Origin: Morinoia aosen
Lineage: Eukaryota > Arthropoda > Malacostraca > Amphipoda > Talitridae
DNA: 64,000 nt
Direction: 5' to 3'
Assembly (NCBI GenBank): GCA_030386875.1
Contig: CM059563.1
Coordinates: forward strand, 45,848,102-45,912,101
The position numbers were made by a program, and so were the translations under genes. Each line of letters starts with the position of its first letter. The stretch's first letter is position 1. Below the pieces are notes generated by a model, which was not told the origin of the DNA, searched no databases, and saw only the letters and a program-made list of their open reading frames with translations. Positions 23,488 to 34,932 of the stretch are shown one piece after another.

Positions 23488-23897
23488 TTTGACAATTCGA
23501 AGATCACAGACACAATTTTCTCGAGACAACTGGAAGATCAGAGACACAGTTGTCTTAGGACAACTTGAAAATCACAGACACAATTGTCTCGAGACAACTG
23601 GAAGATCAGAGCCACAGTTGTCTTACGACAACTTGAAAATCACAGACAAAATTGTCTCGAGACAACTGGAAGATCAGAGACACAGTTGTCTTACGACAAC
23701 TTGAAAATCACAGACACAATTGTCTCGAGACAGCTGGAAGATAAGAGCCACAGTTGTCTAACGACAACTTGAAAATCACAGACACAATTGTCTCGAGACA
23801 ACTGGAAGATCAGAGACAGTTATCTTAAGACAGCTCGAAGACCAGAGATAGAGTTGTCTTTGGACAACTCGAAGATGAGACACACTTGTCTTGAGAC
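23488..23897. repeat. 34/68-bp hairpin-bearing tandem array
   Basis: About twelve 34-bp half-units alternate in two flavours, making a 68-bp higher-order unit. One flavour carries the perfect 14-bp palindrome TTGTCTCGAGACAA. The other carries the stem-loop AGTTGTCTTACGACAACT, with 7-bp arms and a TTAC loop. The linkers are GGAAGATCAGAGACAC and TGAAAATCACAGACAC. Every half-unit can therefore fold on itself. The right end (23800-23897) is degenerate. Open frames through it are by-products. Confidence 0.95.
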
Positions 23898-26800
23898 TAG
23901 TGTGCTGACGGGCTTACGATAGAACAGCTCACTCTCATTTCTCTGTGAAATGGTGTTTAGGTCCTCAAGAGAACCCCGACTATGAAGATATCCTCGTCAC
24001 GTCCCCAGCAGCAGGACCAGCAAAATAAGACGCCCGCGAGTCACCAGTAAATAGCATTGGTTAGAGCTGGGTTGCCTTCACTCTTCTCAATTGTAAGAAA
24101 TTAATTTGTATGATCATTATTTACCTTTCTGTTCCTCGCAACATTTGGTGGCTTCGAGAGAGGCAAATAAGAATCGTAACGAAATTTAATTTGGTTTTAA
24201 GCACGAATTGTAATTCGATAGAATATGAGAAGGATGTGGCAAAATTTTCGTTTTACCTTAGTTTTCGTAGGCAAAACATTTTCATACCGATGGCTGTATG
24301 CGTCAAGAAAATGAGGTTTTACCAGTTCAGAATAGTTTTTTACGTAGATAAGAATTGTGTGCAATTCAGAAGATTAGAAAGGTCTTCTATAAAGCTTAAC
24401 TGTATAACCCAGTCAGCATTTATTAATGGCTGTTCAATGGGGTGACGTAGGAAACGAAGGGTCAGTACTGGATTCCCGTGGAAAGTGTAATTTCAGTACG
24501 GGATTAACTCTGGCTTCTCTTTAAAGAGTAAATTTACGTCTCGGGCGAGTTGGGTCAGTAATGGGTTCCCATTCTCAACGAGATTATTGTGGGAAGCCTG
24601 TTTCGTTCCGGTATATTCATTTCAGTTGAAAAGGAAAACCGATTGTAAGCCCGTACTGGCACTCCAAGAAAAATACTATACCAAATACATTACTGGAAAC
24701 CAAGCGTAAGAATATGCTTAAAAATGCATATTGTGTAGTTATAAATTAAATTAAATTAAATTATATAAACACCTGGTGTTACGCTACAAGGGAAATAATT
24801 TAATCGTGAAATATAAAAAAATACAACGAGCAAAAAAGTTGTGCGTTAGTGTATGTTTCATGAATTTGTAACGCCAAGAAATTTAAATAAACGTTTAAGT
24901 ACCTAAGAATCATTCATTACAGCAACCATACCTGATTACTAAATCCTTACAAACTACTATTAACATAAGGATTTTGTAGATACGAAATTGTTCAATAGTT
25001 ATTTGCTAAAAAAAATAAAATTAGGCTAGGTACCCTGGTACAGAGTCACCAATTATGGGAACCGAATCACCCATACTGATTGATTTTTCTTACAAGGCGC
25101 ATCCTTCACTGAGAGAAATTGTCTATTCATCATGTATCTCAAAACCGGTCACGGTGTATCGTACTCGACATCAATCGAAAAAGGGGAAAGAGAGATAGGA
25201 AACGACGATTTATGTTTGTTACGAACAATAGCCATCAAAATAGTAACTCTAATGTATCAAATTTGAGAAAACTCGATTAAACACATACATTCAAGAACCA
25301 TTTCGCGGCAATGAAATTAGAAAAAAAATAAAACATTTACAATACAATAAGGTCTTAATAATTTATGAACGCAAATACTAATTCTAATGACGCAGTCAGA
25401 ACAGTACCTATAATACATCAAACTCTGTTGAACACATAGGTCGAAGAAAAAAAACATTTGACATCAGTTAATATGAAGAAAGTAAGGTAATAAAATATTG
25501 ACAATACACCATGGTCGTAATAAATTAATGAAACTGTTCCTGTCCATACATAAAAAAACTTTTTACAAGTTACAGGCCCTATATCACCTCGAATAGTAAT
25601 TATTCATCAATGAAGTTCTTAACTCTTTGCTCGATGGATTTTAGTTGAATTAATTTTGGCTTGTATGAATAATAATTTTGGCTTTTTGGCTTATATAAAT
25701 AATTGAATCATTGGTTCGAGTAAAATATCGCTGTCAATAGGTGTTAAGACAAACTTGCATATGTAGCTTATAGGTTACAGCAAGTTGTCCTTTCAAAAGA
25801 GCAACTTTTATCTATAGCCTGTATGAAGTGTAGGAGCCTATAGTACTTTGCCGGGAAAAATGGCATGTTGAGTTTGCCGTTAAGTTTCGTTGACAGAAAA
25901 TACACATATATTAACAAAGTTCATTTAAATTTTGGACTTTGGTAACTAACAAGAACTAACATATAAGCAGTTGATAACAAGTGCATAAATGTATGGAAAA
26001 CTTGAATAACTACCTAAGTTAAATGTTTTAAGATTATGGGCATAACAGACATTTCTTAATAAGGAAAACTCTTTTATTTGCGCTTCCACTAGGCCTATAC
26101 GTATATCGATTGGGAAGTAATAGACTTGAAAATTTTAAAGTATCAAGTTAGTGCATTTCAGAACAAATGCTTGTACGTTTTCTGGTTTTCAGGGCATTTT
26201 AAATCTGTATACAGGGTTTAAGTCTGTTGAAATGTCATGCTTTGTCACCAATTAGCCCCCTTTAATATCTAGCGGGTATTATGCACTATAAAGACACGTA
26301 TACCAATTGAGGACTCTAATATTATAGTTTAGTAGAAGCCAATATTGGCCATATTTCATTGCATGTATCAACTTCATTGGTGATAAGTTTTTATCTATCA
26401 CATCGGGCTTACATGTTTTATATAGCTGCACAAGCGGTTGTGTTAAGAAAAATGAAGAGACTCTTGCGTAGAACTATACTCTTCAGCGCAGGAATTTAGA
26501 ATAGAATTATTCTAAATAAAAAAATGTAGAAATTTTCGTAAATAATTATGCTATGTTCGATATTTTTATTTAATAAACGTATAGATTACAGAATTACTTG
26601 CGGAAAAGTGTTGATAAAGTTAATGTTGGTATTACTACGCAGCTTTTTTAAACAAGCAATAACCTAAACCTGTCAGACCGGTGTTTGTGTGTGTGTGTGT
26701 GTGCGCGCAAAAAATTCGCGCGTATTTAGCGTGTTATCAACTGTATAGGCATTGTGCATTGTTTTAGGATATTCATAACTTAAAATTAGGGTGTTTAAGT

Positions 26801-26919
26801 TTACCATGCAGCTATTTCTGTTCTTTTGTGCTCATAAAATGAGAAGTAGCTAGGCTTAGTTAGATTAGGCTATGCCTAGTCAGTGTTGAAGTATGACCCA
26901 GGCAGTGTAAAGTAGGGCT
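23898..26919. other. AT-rich stretch, nothing recognised
   Basis: A 111-codon plus frame at 24110-24445 shows no family resemblance. A short TG/CG dinucleotide run lies near 26687-26710. No mobile-element copy was recognised. Confidence 0.5.
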
Positions 26920-27090
26920 ACCTAGCTAGGGTAAAAGCAGGACTGACCGGCCCTGCACTAATAAGCTAACTCTCCTCCTTAACAAAAAGCAATGGAGAAA
27001 AGGAGCAGGCTCTTTACTCCAATTGCTTTTTGTTAAGGAGGCCAGTTATTACTGCAGGGCCGGTCGTTCCTGCCTTTACCCTAACTACCT
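26920..27090. repeat. Foldback (inverted-repeat) element, arms about 70 bp
   Basis: The left arm (26920-26997) and right arm (27017-27090) are inverted copies at roughly 85% identity. Both read AGGGTAAA.GCAGGA, CGACCGGCCCTGCA or its variant, and CCTCCTTAACAAAAAGCAAT. The loop is about 20 bp. Flanks are rich in CTAG and CCTAGTTAG. A partial third copy of the arm lies at 28165-28194. This is MITE-like. The family is unknown and no clean target duplication was seen. Confidence 0.85.
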
Positions 27091-28774
27091 AAGTTAGGCC
27101 TAGTTAACTATACCTAGTTAGCCTACATACGGCTAAGCAGTGTTGAACTATCTAGGCCTAGTTAGAACTAGCCTAAGCTGTGTCTAACTCCTTTTAATAG
27201 GCTATAGTCTTTTGGGGCAATTTTTGTGACTGCCACTTCTCTAACTAGAAAATAGAGTTGAGGCAAAATATTGATATAATATTGAAATCACAATACTATT
27301 TATTCCTTCTCACAAATATGAGGGTGAAAATGGATTTTTTTTTACTTTTTTTGACCTTTCATTTTACAAAAATTAGGGGAATAGAACTTGACCTTTCTTG
27401 TTTTAACCTATTCTTGGTCTGTGTGTGTCTATTTTACTGTTTTCAATAATTTTAGTGAAAGAAAAATCAATTTTTTTGCTCTCCCCCCTCAAATTTTTGA
27501 TAAGGAACAGATATTAAAGTGAATTTTATCAATGTTTCTCCCTAAGTCTGTTTTCTAGAAAAGCAGCAGATTTAAAATTTGACAAAAAGAAATAAATTTA
27601 TATTTATATGGTCATCTGCTAAAGTATTACCAAAAACATTGCTGCCCATAATCAGTAAATAAATGTGAATGCAGCCCATGAGTTACATTTAAGTTTTAAT
27701 CGCTCACAAAAGGCTGTATTAAATTTGTTCCGTGGCAACACTTGTGTTTGTATTTTATTGCTGAAACCAGGCTAGATTTTAATCTTTTTCTCAGAGGTTT
27801 CAAGAAGTTTCCATCATACATATCCTTCTATGGATAGGCCTAACTAGTCAGCAACAAAGTGTTTTCCCCAAGCAAAAATATATTATTTATACAGTAGTTT
27901 AATAAAATTGTCCCTACAAACCTTGTTACCACCTTCTTTCTTGTAAAGTAGAAATTTATTGGTAGAATCTAATATTTTTTGAGTTGTGATAGGAATTTCT
28001 GTTAAGTTTTTTGTGTATTAAATAAGATTTCAGTAGTAACTGTACTTGTACATAGAGTGGGTTAGCCTATGCACTCTGTTAATTGTTCATGAATTAAGAA
28101 GTGTACCTATGTGCAACTGTAAATATTTAAACCGTATTTTTCAAAAAAGCTGTTATCCTCCCCAGTAGGGTAGATGCAGGAGTGCTCGGCCCTGTCTTGT
28201 TTCTGCTTGTACATATTGAGATTAAAAAGTGTTACAAAAAGAATTTAATTATACTAAGGTAGGTTTTTAAGCACTTTTTTGTAGTTGTGTAGTCCATTTT
28301 TCATTGTTAAGTTGATTGAACAATATTTTTGTTACGGGAAATTAATAGCATCGTAGGCTAATCTGACAACTGCGTTTGCCACAGTTAAGCAATGGGTACG
28401 ACTGTCTTACGATGATTCAATAATTCTACCCTGCCAAACGGTGATAATTTGCGTAAAAATCTATTAGCTACTGTCCACTTCAAAAAATTGACCAAAATGT
28501 GCAATGTACTACATATAGTATGACACCTATTGGACAAGCTGCAGGAGACATTTCTTTATTGGAAGTAGCTACTTGTAGCTGACTAAACTTGTACCTGACT
28601 ATGAGAATATGGGACAATCACAAAGAAAACTGAAATTGTTGGAAATTCAGCACAGATGTCTCAAAATGTGTTAATAGAAAATATGAATAATAATAGCCTA
28701 GTAAGAAAAAATAATAGCTACCTACCTTTGCAGAAATCTTAACATCTGATTGTCAGCCTTGCCTGCTGCCTCAG
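27091..28774. other. AT-rich stretch upstream of the transposase
   Basis: Holds one partial copy (28165-28194) of the arm motif of the 26920 foldback, GTAGGGTAGATGCAGGAGTG followed by CTCGGCCCTG. A 63-codon frame at 27258 is not recognised. An acceptor-like CTGCTGCCTCAG ends at 28774, just before open sequence leading into the transposase frame, so a 5' exon could lie here. Confidence 0.5.
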
Positions 28775-28849
28775 GTCTGTGTTCATAGTGTTTATTTAGA
28801 AGCCCCTGATTTTGGAGTGTGTCAGTGCAGTTGTACTAATTTGAAAGAA

Positions 28850-30940
28850 ATGGATAGAAAACGTTTGAAAAAACCTCTCCACGTGCTGGCAAAAAAACAG
28901 AAAAAACGAAGAGTATATGACACTTTGAATGTAAAAGCTCGTGTGTCAAGCATTGATCCAGGTTCACCAGTGAGCACCAGCGAAGCTAGCGACGTCGAGA
29001 GTGATTCACTGTTGGACTCTATGCCTTGCTCATCAGGAGTAGTAGTTAATCATGATGATGAAACTCTACTGGAATCATCCTCTGGTTCTTTTTCTTCCAG
29101 GCTTACAAGTTCTTCTCAAACAGAAAATTTTAGTCAAAATTATTCATTAAACCCTAAAAGTAGTACTTTATTTCAAAAAGAAAATTCTTTGTAATTTACC
29201 ATTGCAGAATGGTTTCAAAAGGAAAAAAGTGTGCCTTACGATGCAGTTGATCGATTACTAAAATTAGTGGAAGCCAATGTCTTTCCAGGGTTTCCGATAG
29301 ATGTGCAAACTTTGGTTCACCACAATAGCATAACTAAGGGCAATGAAAGTGACTTGTTTGAAGGCGGAGCTGAATATGTTCATGTTAACAACTGGATCAA
29401 ATGTCTGAAACTGAAAGAACACTTGAAAGTCAACTGGTCAACTGATCTTGGGAGTAATTTTACCTTGGCCATCAACATTGACGGAATTCCTCTTTTTGAC
29501 AAATCTCCTAACTTTCATCTGTATCCTATTCTTATAAAATGTCAAGAGTGTCCAACTAAAATTTTCACAGCAGGATTATTTTGTACTAATAGAAGTGAAA
29601 ATCAAAAGTTAGTTGATTGCAATCGTTTTTTACAAATGTTAGTAAATGATTTGAAAAACTTATTGGCTGAAAGCATTCCAACTCAGAATGGCAGAGTAAA
29701 ATTTGATATATCTGGACCAATAATATGTGATGCCCCTTGTCGAGCTCAGCTAAAAAACATTGTATACCATTCAGGGTATAATTCTTGTGAGAGGTGTTAT
29801 GTTCATGGTTCTTATCATGGTGGGCATGTAACATTAAATAAGACCGATGTTCCCTTGCGAACTAAACAATCATTTTTGTCACGTGAAGACACTAGGCATC
29901 ATCATGATTCTTCAACATTAATTTTAGAATCGATTGGTATTGATTTAGTCGGTTCCATGGTTCTTGATTATATGCATCTCTGCTGCTTAGGTGTTATGAA
30001 ACGCCTGCTGCAAAGATGGCTCAAGTCACCTGCAGCCAACCGAAAAGCTCAATTTTCTCGCATTGCTGTTGCAACACTTGAGCTTTCAATAAAAGGTGCT
30101 GAACCATTCATTTGCCGTGAATTTGTTAGGCATTTTCAGGTTGGACTTTCTAAACATCGGTTCTGGAAAGCCACTGAGTTTAGACTAATGTTGCTATATG
30201 TTGGACCTGTTGTTTTAAGAAACAAAGCTATAATGTCACATGATCATTACAAAACTTTTCTTAAATTTAGTGTCAGCATGCGACTTCTCTTAAGTGATGA
30301 GCAGCAAGAGAAGTTCAATTTCATTAAATCCCTCTTACTTGAATTTGTTGAAGAGTGTCAGCAACATTATGGCACTGAATTTATTACATATAACGTGCAT
30401 AATCTTATTCACTTACCAGATGATTATGCAAGGTATGGAAACTTAGAAAACATTAGCTGCTTCCCATATGAAAGTTTTCTAGGTGAGCTAAAAAGCTGCA
30501 TCAGGTCAGGTAATAAACCACTCAAACAAATTGAAAAATTTGCTACAGTAAAAAATGAACAAATTTCTACATTAAGTCACCTCCATTCAAAAAGAGAGCA
30601 ACCTGAATTGAAATTTTCTAAAAAAGGAGTAATTATTAATAATAGTCTTATTAAACCAAGTCAAAACCCAAGCAAAGACAACTGTGTAATGCTTAATGAC
30701 AAGTCTGTTGCAATTGTTACAAGTGCATCTCATGAAACACTGAAACTCAGAGTGTTTGAATCCAAGGAAAATTTATTCCATTATCCAATTTCTTCATCTG
30801 ATGTTGGCATACACTTGCTCCAATATTCAGGCATGGAAAAAAAAGGGAAAGTGAAAGATGTGAAGAAAAAGTGTATGATTCTCCCCTACAAAAGAAAATT
30901 TGTTGTAATTGAGCTTCTTCATACAGACTTCTACAGGTGA
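28850..30940 (+). CDS. CACTA/EnSpm-type transposase (Transposase_21-like), one internal stop
   Basis: Cut-and-paste DNA transposase of the EnSpm group, recognised from its conserved blocks. An ATG at 28850 (GAAAGAAATGG) opens a basic, then serine-rich N-terminus. The frame extends upstream to an acceptor-like site at 28774. Counting codons from this ATG, candidate acidic catalytic positions are D211 in NIDG, D294 in CDAP, D373 in DYMHL, E443 in WKATEF and E541 in PYESFLGEL. C313 and C316 (CERC) may bind zinc. The block YNVHNLIHLPDDYARYG is typical of the family. There are 696 codons, interrupted once by TAA at 29192-29194, after which the same frame runs to TGA at 30938. An ATG opens the next gene 4 bp after that stop. 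A donor-like CAG/GTGAGA overlaps the stop. Family assignment is confident. Present activity is not. Confidence 0.9.
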
Positions 30941-30944
30941 GAAG

Positions 30945-33900
30945 ATGTCTTCATCTATAAAAAAATATGTAGGAGTGTATTTTGAAAAATCTAATGATAA
31001 AGCAGTGGTACCCTCATCGTGGGTAAAAACTAGAAAAATGGTTCACACAAAAGTGCTTGGCCTTCACATGGTGATCCAGTAGCCCTTGCAAAGCAGTTGG
31101 AACCACCAGAAGATTCTTGGTCTTTCTACAGCTGCCATATCATTACATCTGCCAGTAAGTAATTTTTGTAGCTACGTGTCATAAATTTTGGTCGAATTAT
31201 GTTCATTTCTACATCTGAATTTTCAATATTTAGACCATGCATACACACATGTTAATGGTAATGATAAAAGTTTTATATGTTAGTAACATTTTGATTGCCA
31301 AGGCATAATTTTAGTGATACATCCCATTAAAATTCACCAATTATACAGTGATTAATTACTCATAAAGTGGGATTGACCCTGTGATTCAGGGTCACTGATG
31401 AACTGTGACCCTGTAAGTCAATGAAATAATTTCTCATTTAAAGGAACTATTTGAGGCAGCAATAATAATGATGGCTGAAATTTTATTTAATCTATTGTGC
31501 CTATCTGCAGCCATTTTTGTATGAGAAACAGCAAAAACTGTCTTTAGAAGTTTTTATCTAGTGGATGATTGTTTAGTTCATTCAGTGCTGCAATATTGTG
31601 TAGAGTGCTGCAGTATTGTGTACAGTGCTGCTGTGCTGCATAGTGTGCGGCAGTATTGTCTACAGTGTTGCAGTGTTGTGTGCAGTGCTGCAGTGTTGTG
31701 TACAGTTCTACAGAGCATGCTGCAGTGGTGTTCAGTGCTGCAGTGTCATATACAGTTCTCCAGTGTTGTGTGTAGTGCTGAAGTGTTGTGTTTATTATGT
31801 TGGGCAAATTTTTACTAGGTTCTCTGGGTCTAAAATGTTTCTTATTTGTAGATTCCTACAAGAAGTGCTACCGGCTGCTGGATGGTTTTGACACGGACAG
31901 CGGTATGTCATCTGTGGAGTGGAGTGATGCTGGTGGCCTACAATCTTCAAGGTAAAATTTCTTAGAAAATAGCCAGTAATAGCAGTTTTTTCAACTGGGC
32001 ATCATTAGCAGCTATTTCTAATGTCACAGTGCTATAAAAAAGGGTAAATGTAAGCAATAATAATGTCATTGGTAATAAGGTGTACGTACCAGTGACCAAT
32101 ATCATTTCAGGTATTGTGCAACATGGGTACACAGAACTAGTGTCTTTAGCTGCCACTATGTAGAATATACTGTATATGTATGTATTTTATGTAAATAGTT
32201 ACATATTTTCACAATTGTTGCTATAGAAATTCAAAAATATGAAATGAACTCAGCTGATAATGTTGCTTCATGGTGTGTGCACTACTAAGAACATCTTATT
32301 TCTGTTCTAATTGGTAGCTACATACCTAGGTATTATATGAAGATTCAAAGTTAGGTTTAGGCTCAACAAGCAATAGTGACAATTTTATATTCTGTACAAC
32401 ATTATTAAAAGTATATTCAATAGTAGTCTATTCTTGATGAGGAATAGCTGGACTACATAGAGGGTAAATTATTACCTATCTCATCAGGTGCTGGCAATTT
32501 CCACCAGTTTAATCATCCTGAGATTGAGCAGAGGGTTGAACTGCGGCATAATCCTGGAACTGGTTGATGGCTATTGCACTGCAATAGTGGTTGAAACCTT
32601 TTGAGTATTTTTCGGGTGGAACTTGGTTTCAAAACCTTTCTTCACGGCTGCCGTGTTGCTACTTGTCTTATCCATCCTAGCAGATGATGAACTTGGATTC
32701 TTTAGCAGCAAAGGGTGAATCTTACATGAAGCTGAACAAAATGTTCACCTAATAATAAAGTTAACTCCTAGTTCAGCTTGAGTTTCAAACCAAGTTTAAC
32801 TTTCAGTAAAGAATCTTCTCTGCCGAAGAGTCCAAGTTCATCATTCTGAAGTATGGAGTAGTAAAGTACTCAGCACTTCTGCTGTGACCAGGGTTTTTAA
32901 AATGAAGATTTTTTTCAAAGACAGGTATTTCAACGACTCCTTGACATGTTCTTTGATTCTACCTCGATCCAATCCGCCATACCTGTTTTTACTCCCTCCA
33001 AATCACGTCGAAGGGGTGTTGGGGTGGGTGGGTTTCGAATACCAACATTTGATGAGGTAATATTTAACTCTTTATAAGGCTCGCGTCTCTCTTGACAGAA
33101 ATGAAATTCATTAAATTAATTTTCAAAAATGAGTTGAAGCCCTAACCCATAAACTTACTCCAGTTCGACCCTCAACTTGTAGCTTTCTTTTAATAATTTC
33201 TCTATATGTCAAGCTATAACTTGGCATTGTGTTCATGACGTTGACCTATACTGTGGAACCCCATTTTGCCCCAAAGCACAGACGTAGTTGCTTTTGTGAA
33301 ACTAAATTTTCTGGCAAATTGTTAAAATTATCATTGCAAGAAAAAAATCCACTTGGCAATCTTTTTGCCAGTTAATTGAAACAATTTCTTGGAACACGAT
33401 CATTAAACTAAACCTGGCTTGCCGGTTGTGGACCACGTCATTTATTCAGTCGATATTGATTACGTGGTCCATATTGTGTATCACATAAAATAATCAGTTA
33501 ATTTTTTTAGTTTGTGATATAGCACAGTATGAGAAAGTTAGCATAACTATGTAGGTATGTAATATACTTACAACTCATCCATTTAAGACCTTTCATTAAG
33601 CAGTAGCAATGCTATTGTACAATTAGCTAATGTCAGCCTTAACGATCAGATCTACTGTGGATGCCTCCAGTAGTTCAGACGCACCTCAAGCGCGCTGTTG
33701 CTGCCAGGACTTGACAGCTGCACTTTCAGCGAAGGTCAGCAAAGTTGCAGCAAATATGCAAGTGAAGATGGACATGATAGAAGAGAAGCTGGACCTAGCA
33801 CTTGAGGATTTGAGGGGTTTGGCCGCAAAGCTTTCCAAGGAAGATCTTATTGCTGGTCCCCCTGCCAACAATGATGATGAGTTGTCTGCACTCATTTCAT

Positions 33901-34868
33901 CGAACCATTTTGTAAGTCACTATTGCTTAGAGCTTAAAAGTTCAGACTGCTGTCGTTTCTACCTGCTAATTGTGTAGATTCTACTTAACTTGCTACCGAA
34001 ATGTTTCGGTAAACCCTCAACGGAGGTACCAAGTTCGAAGTCTCGCTCATTTCAATGTAACAAGGTCAATATACATTCAAGTCCATACGGTTATTGGCGC
34101 AGCTTCCATGGCGTATACCTTAATGACTTGATTATATGATGAGCTGCCAAGTGTTTTATATAGACTCATTTATCACTTACCTATCTGTGCCAATGCGAGT
34201 GTGGCGATTTAGCATTTCTTTCATCATTATTTCCTCTTAAATACCTGAGTCTTTTTCTGGAATACAGCATTTTTATGCTGCAAGAGAAGTACCTACTTAT
34301 AACTGTTTGTGCTTTACCCTAGATAGAGAAATTCAGCGTTATTTGAAGATACTGTACTACGAGCTTGTACGACTTGCTTGTACACGGTATCGACTTGCGT
34401 GTATATAACGCTCTAGATCTTCCTAGGCCTAGTAATTTTTGACAGTAACTTATTATAATGCGGTTGCAGAGTGAAGATGAATGTAACTTCTAGTTAAGCA
34501 GAGACCTCCAACCATTAACGCGAGTGCTAATTTCTTCTTGCGTATCCTTGAGGATTATACACGAGTAACACGACACAAATATATAACCCATCAGTGAGCA
34601 TAGAGAAGAGCAACAAGGTTAGGTTTGTCCATACTGTTCTATGGGAATAAACAGATATTAGGTTACTTCAACTTAGACAGCACTTACCTCTTCTATTTCT
34701 TGGCCACTTTATTTCCTTTAATTTCTATACTTTATTCTTCCTCCTTTTTCTTAATGTGCTGTTCCTATGCGCTAATATAAGTGTCCTGTGCGTAGATTAC
34801 ACATTTCCTTTTGTTCCTTCCTTTTCTGATCTTGGGAACGCCTTGTAGTGGCTAGGGGAAGCCAAAAC

Positions 34869-34932
<64 letters not shown>

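Noticed and set aside
23488-23897. CRISPR-like array
   Set aside because: Units abut each other with no unique spacers, the setting is eukaryotic and no cas gene is present.
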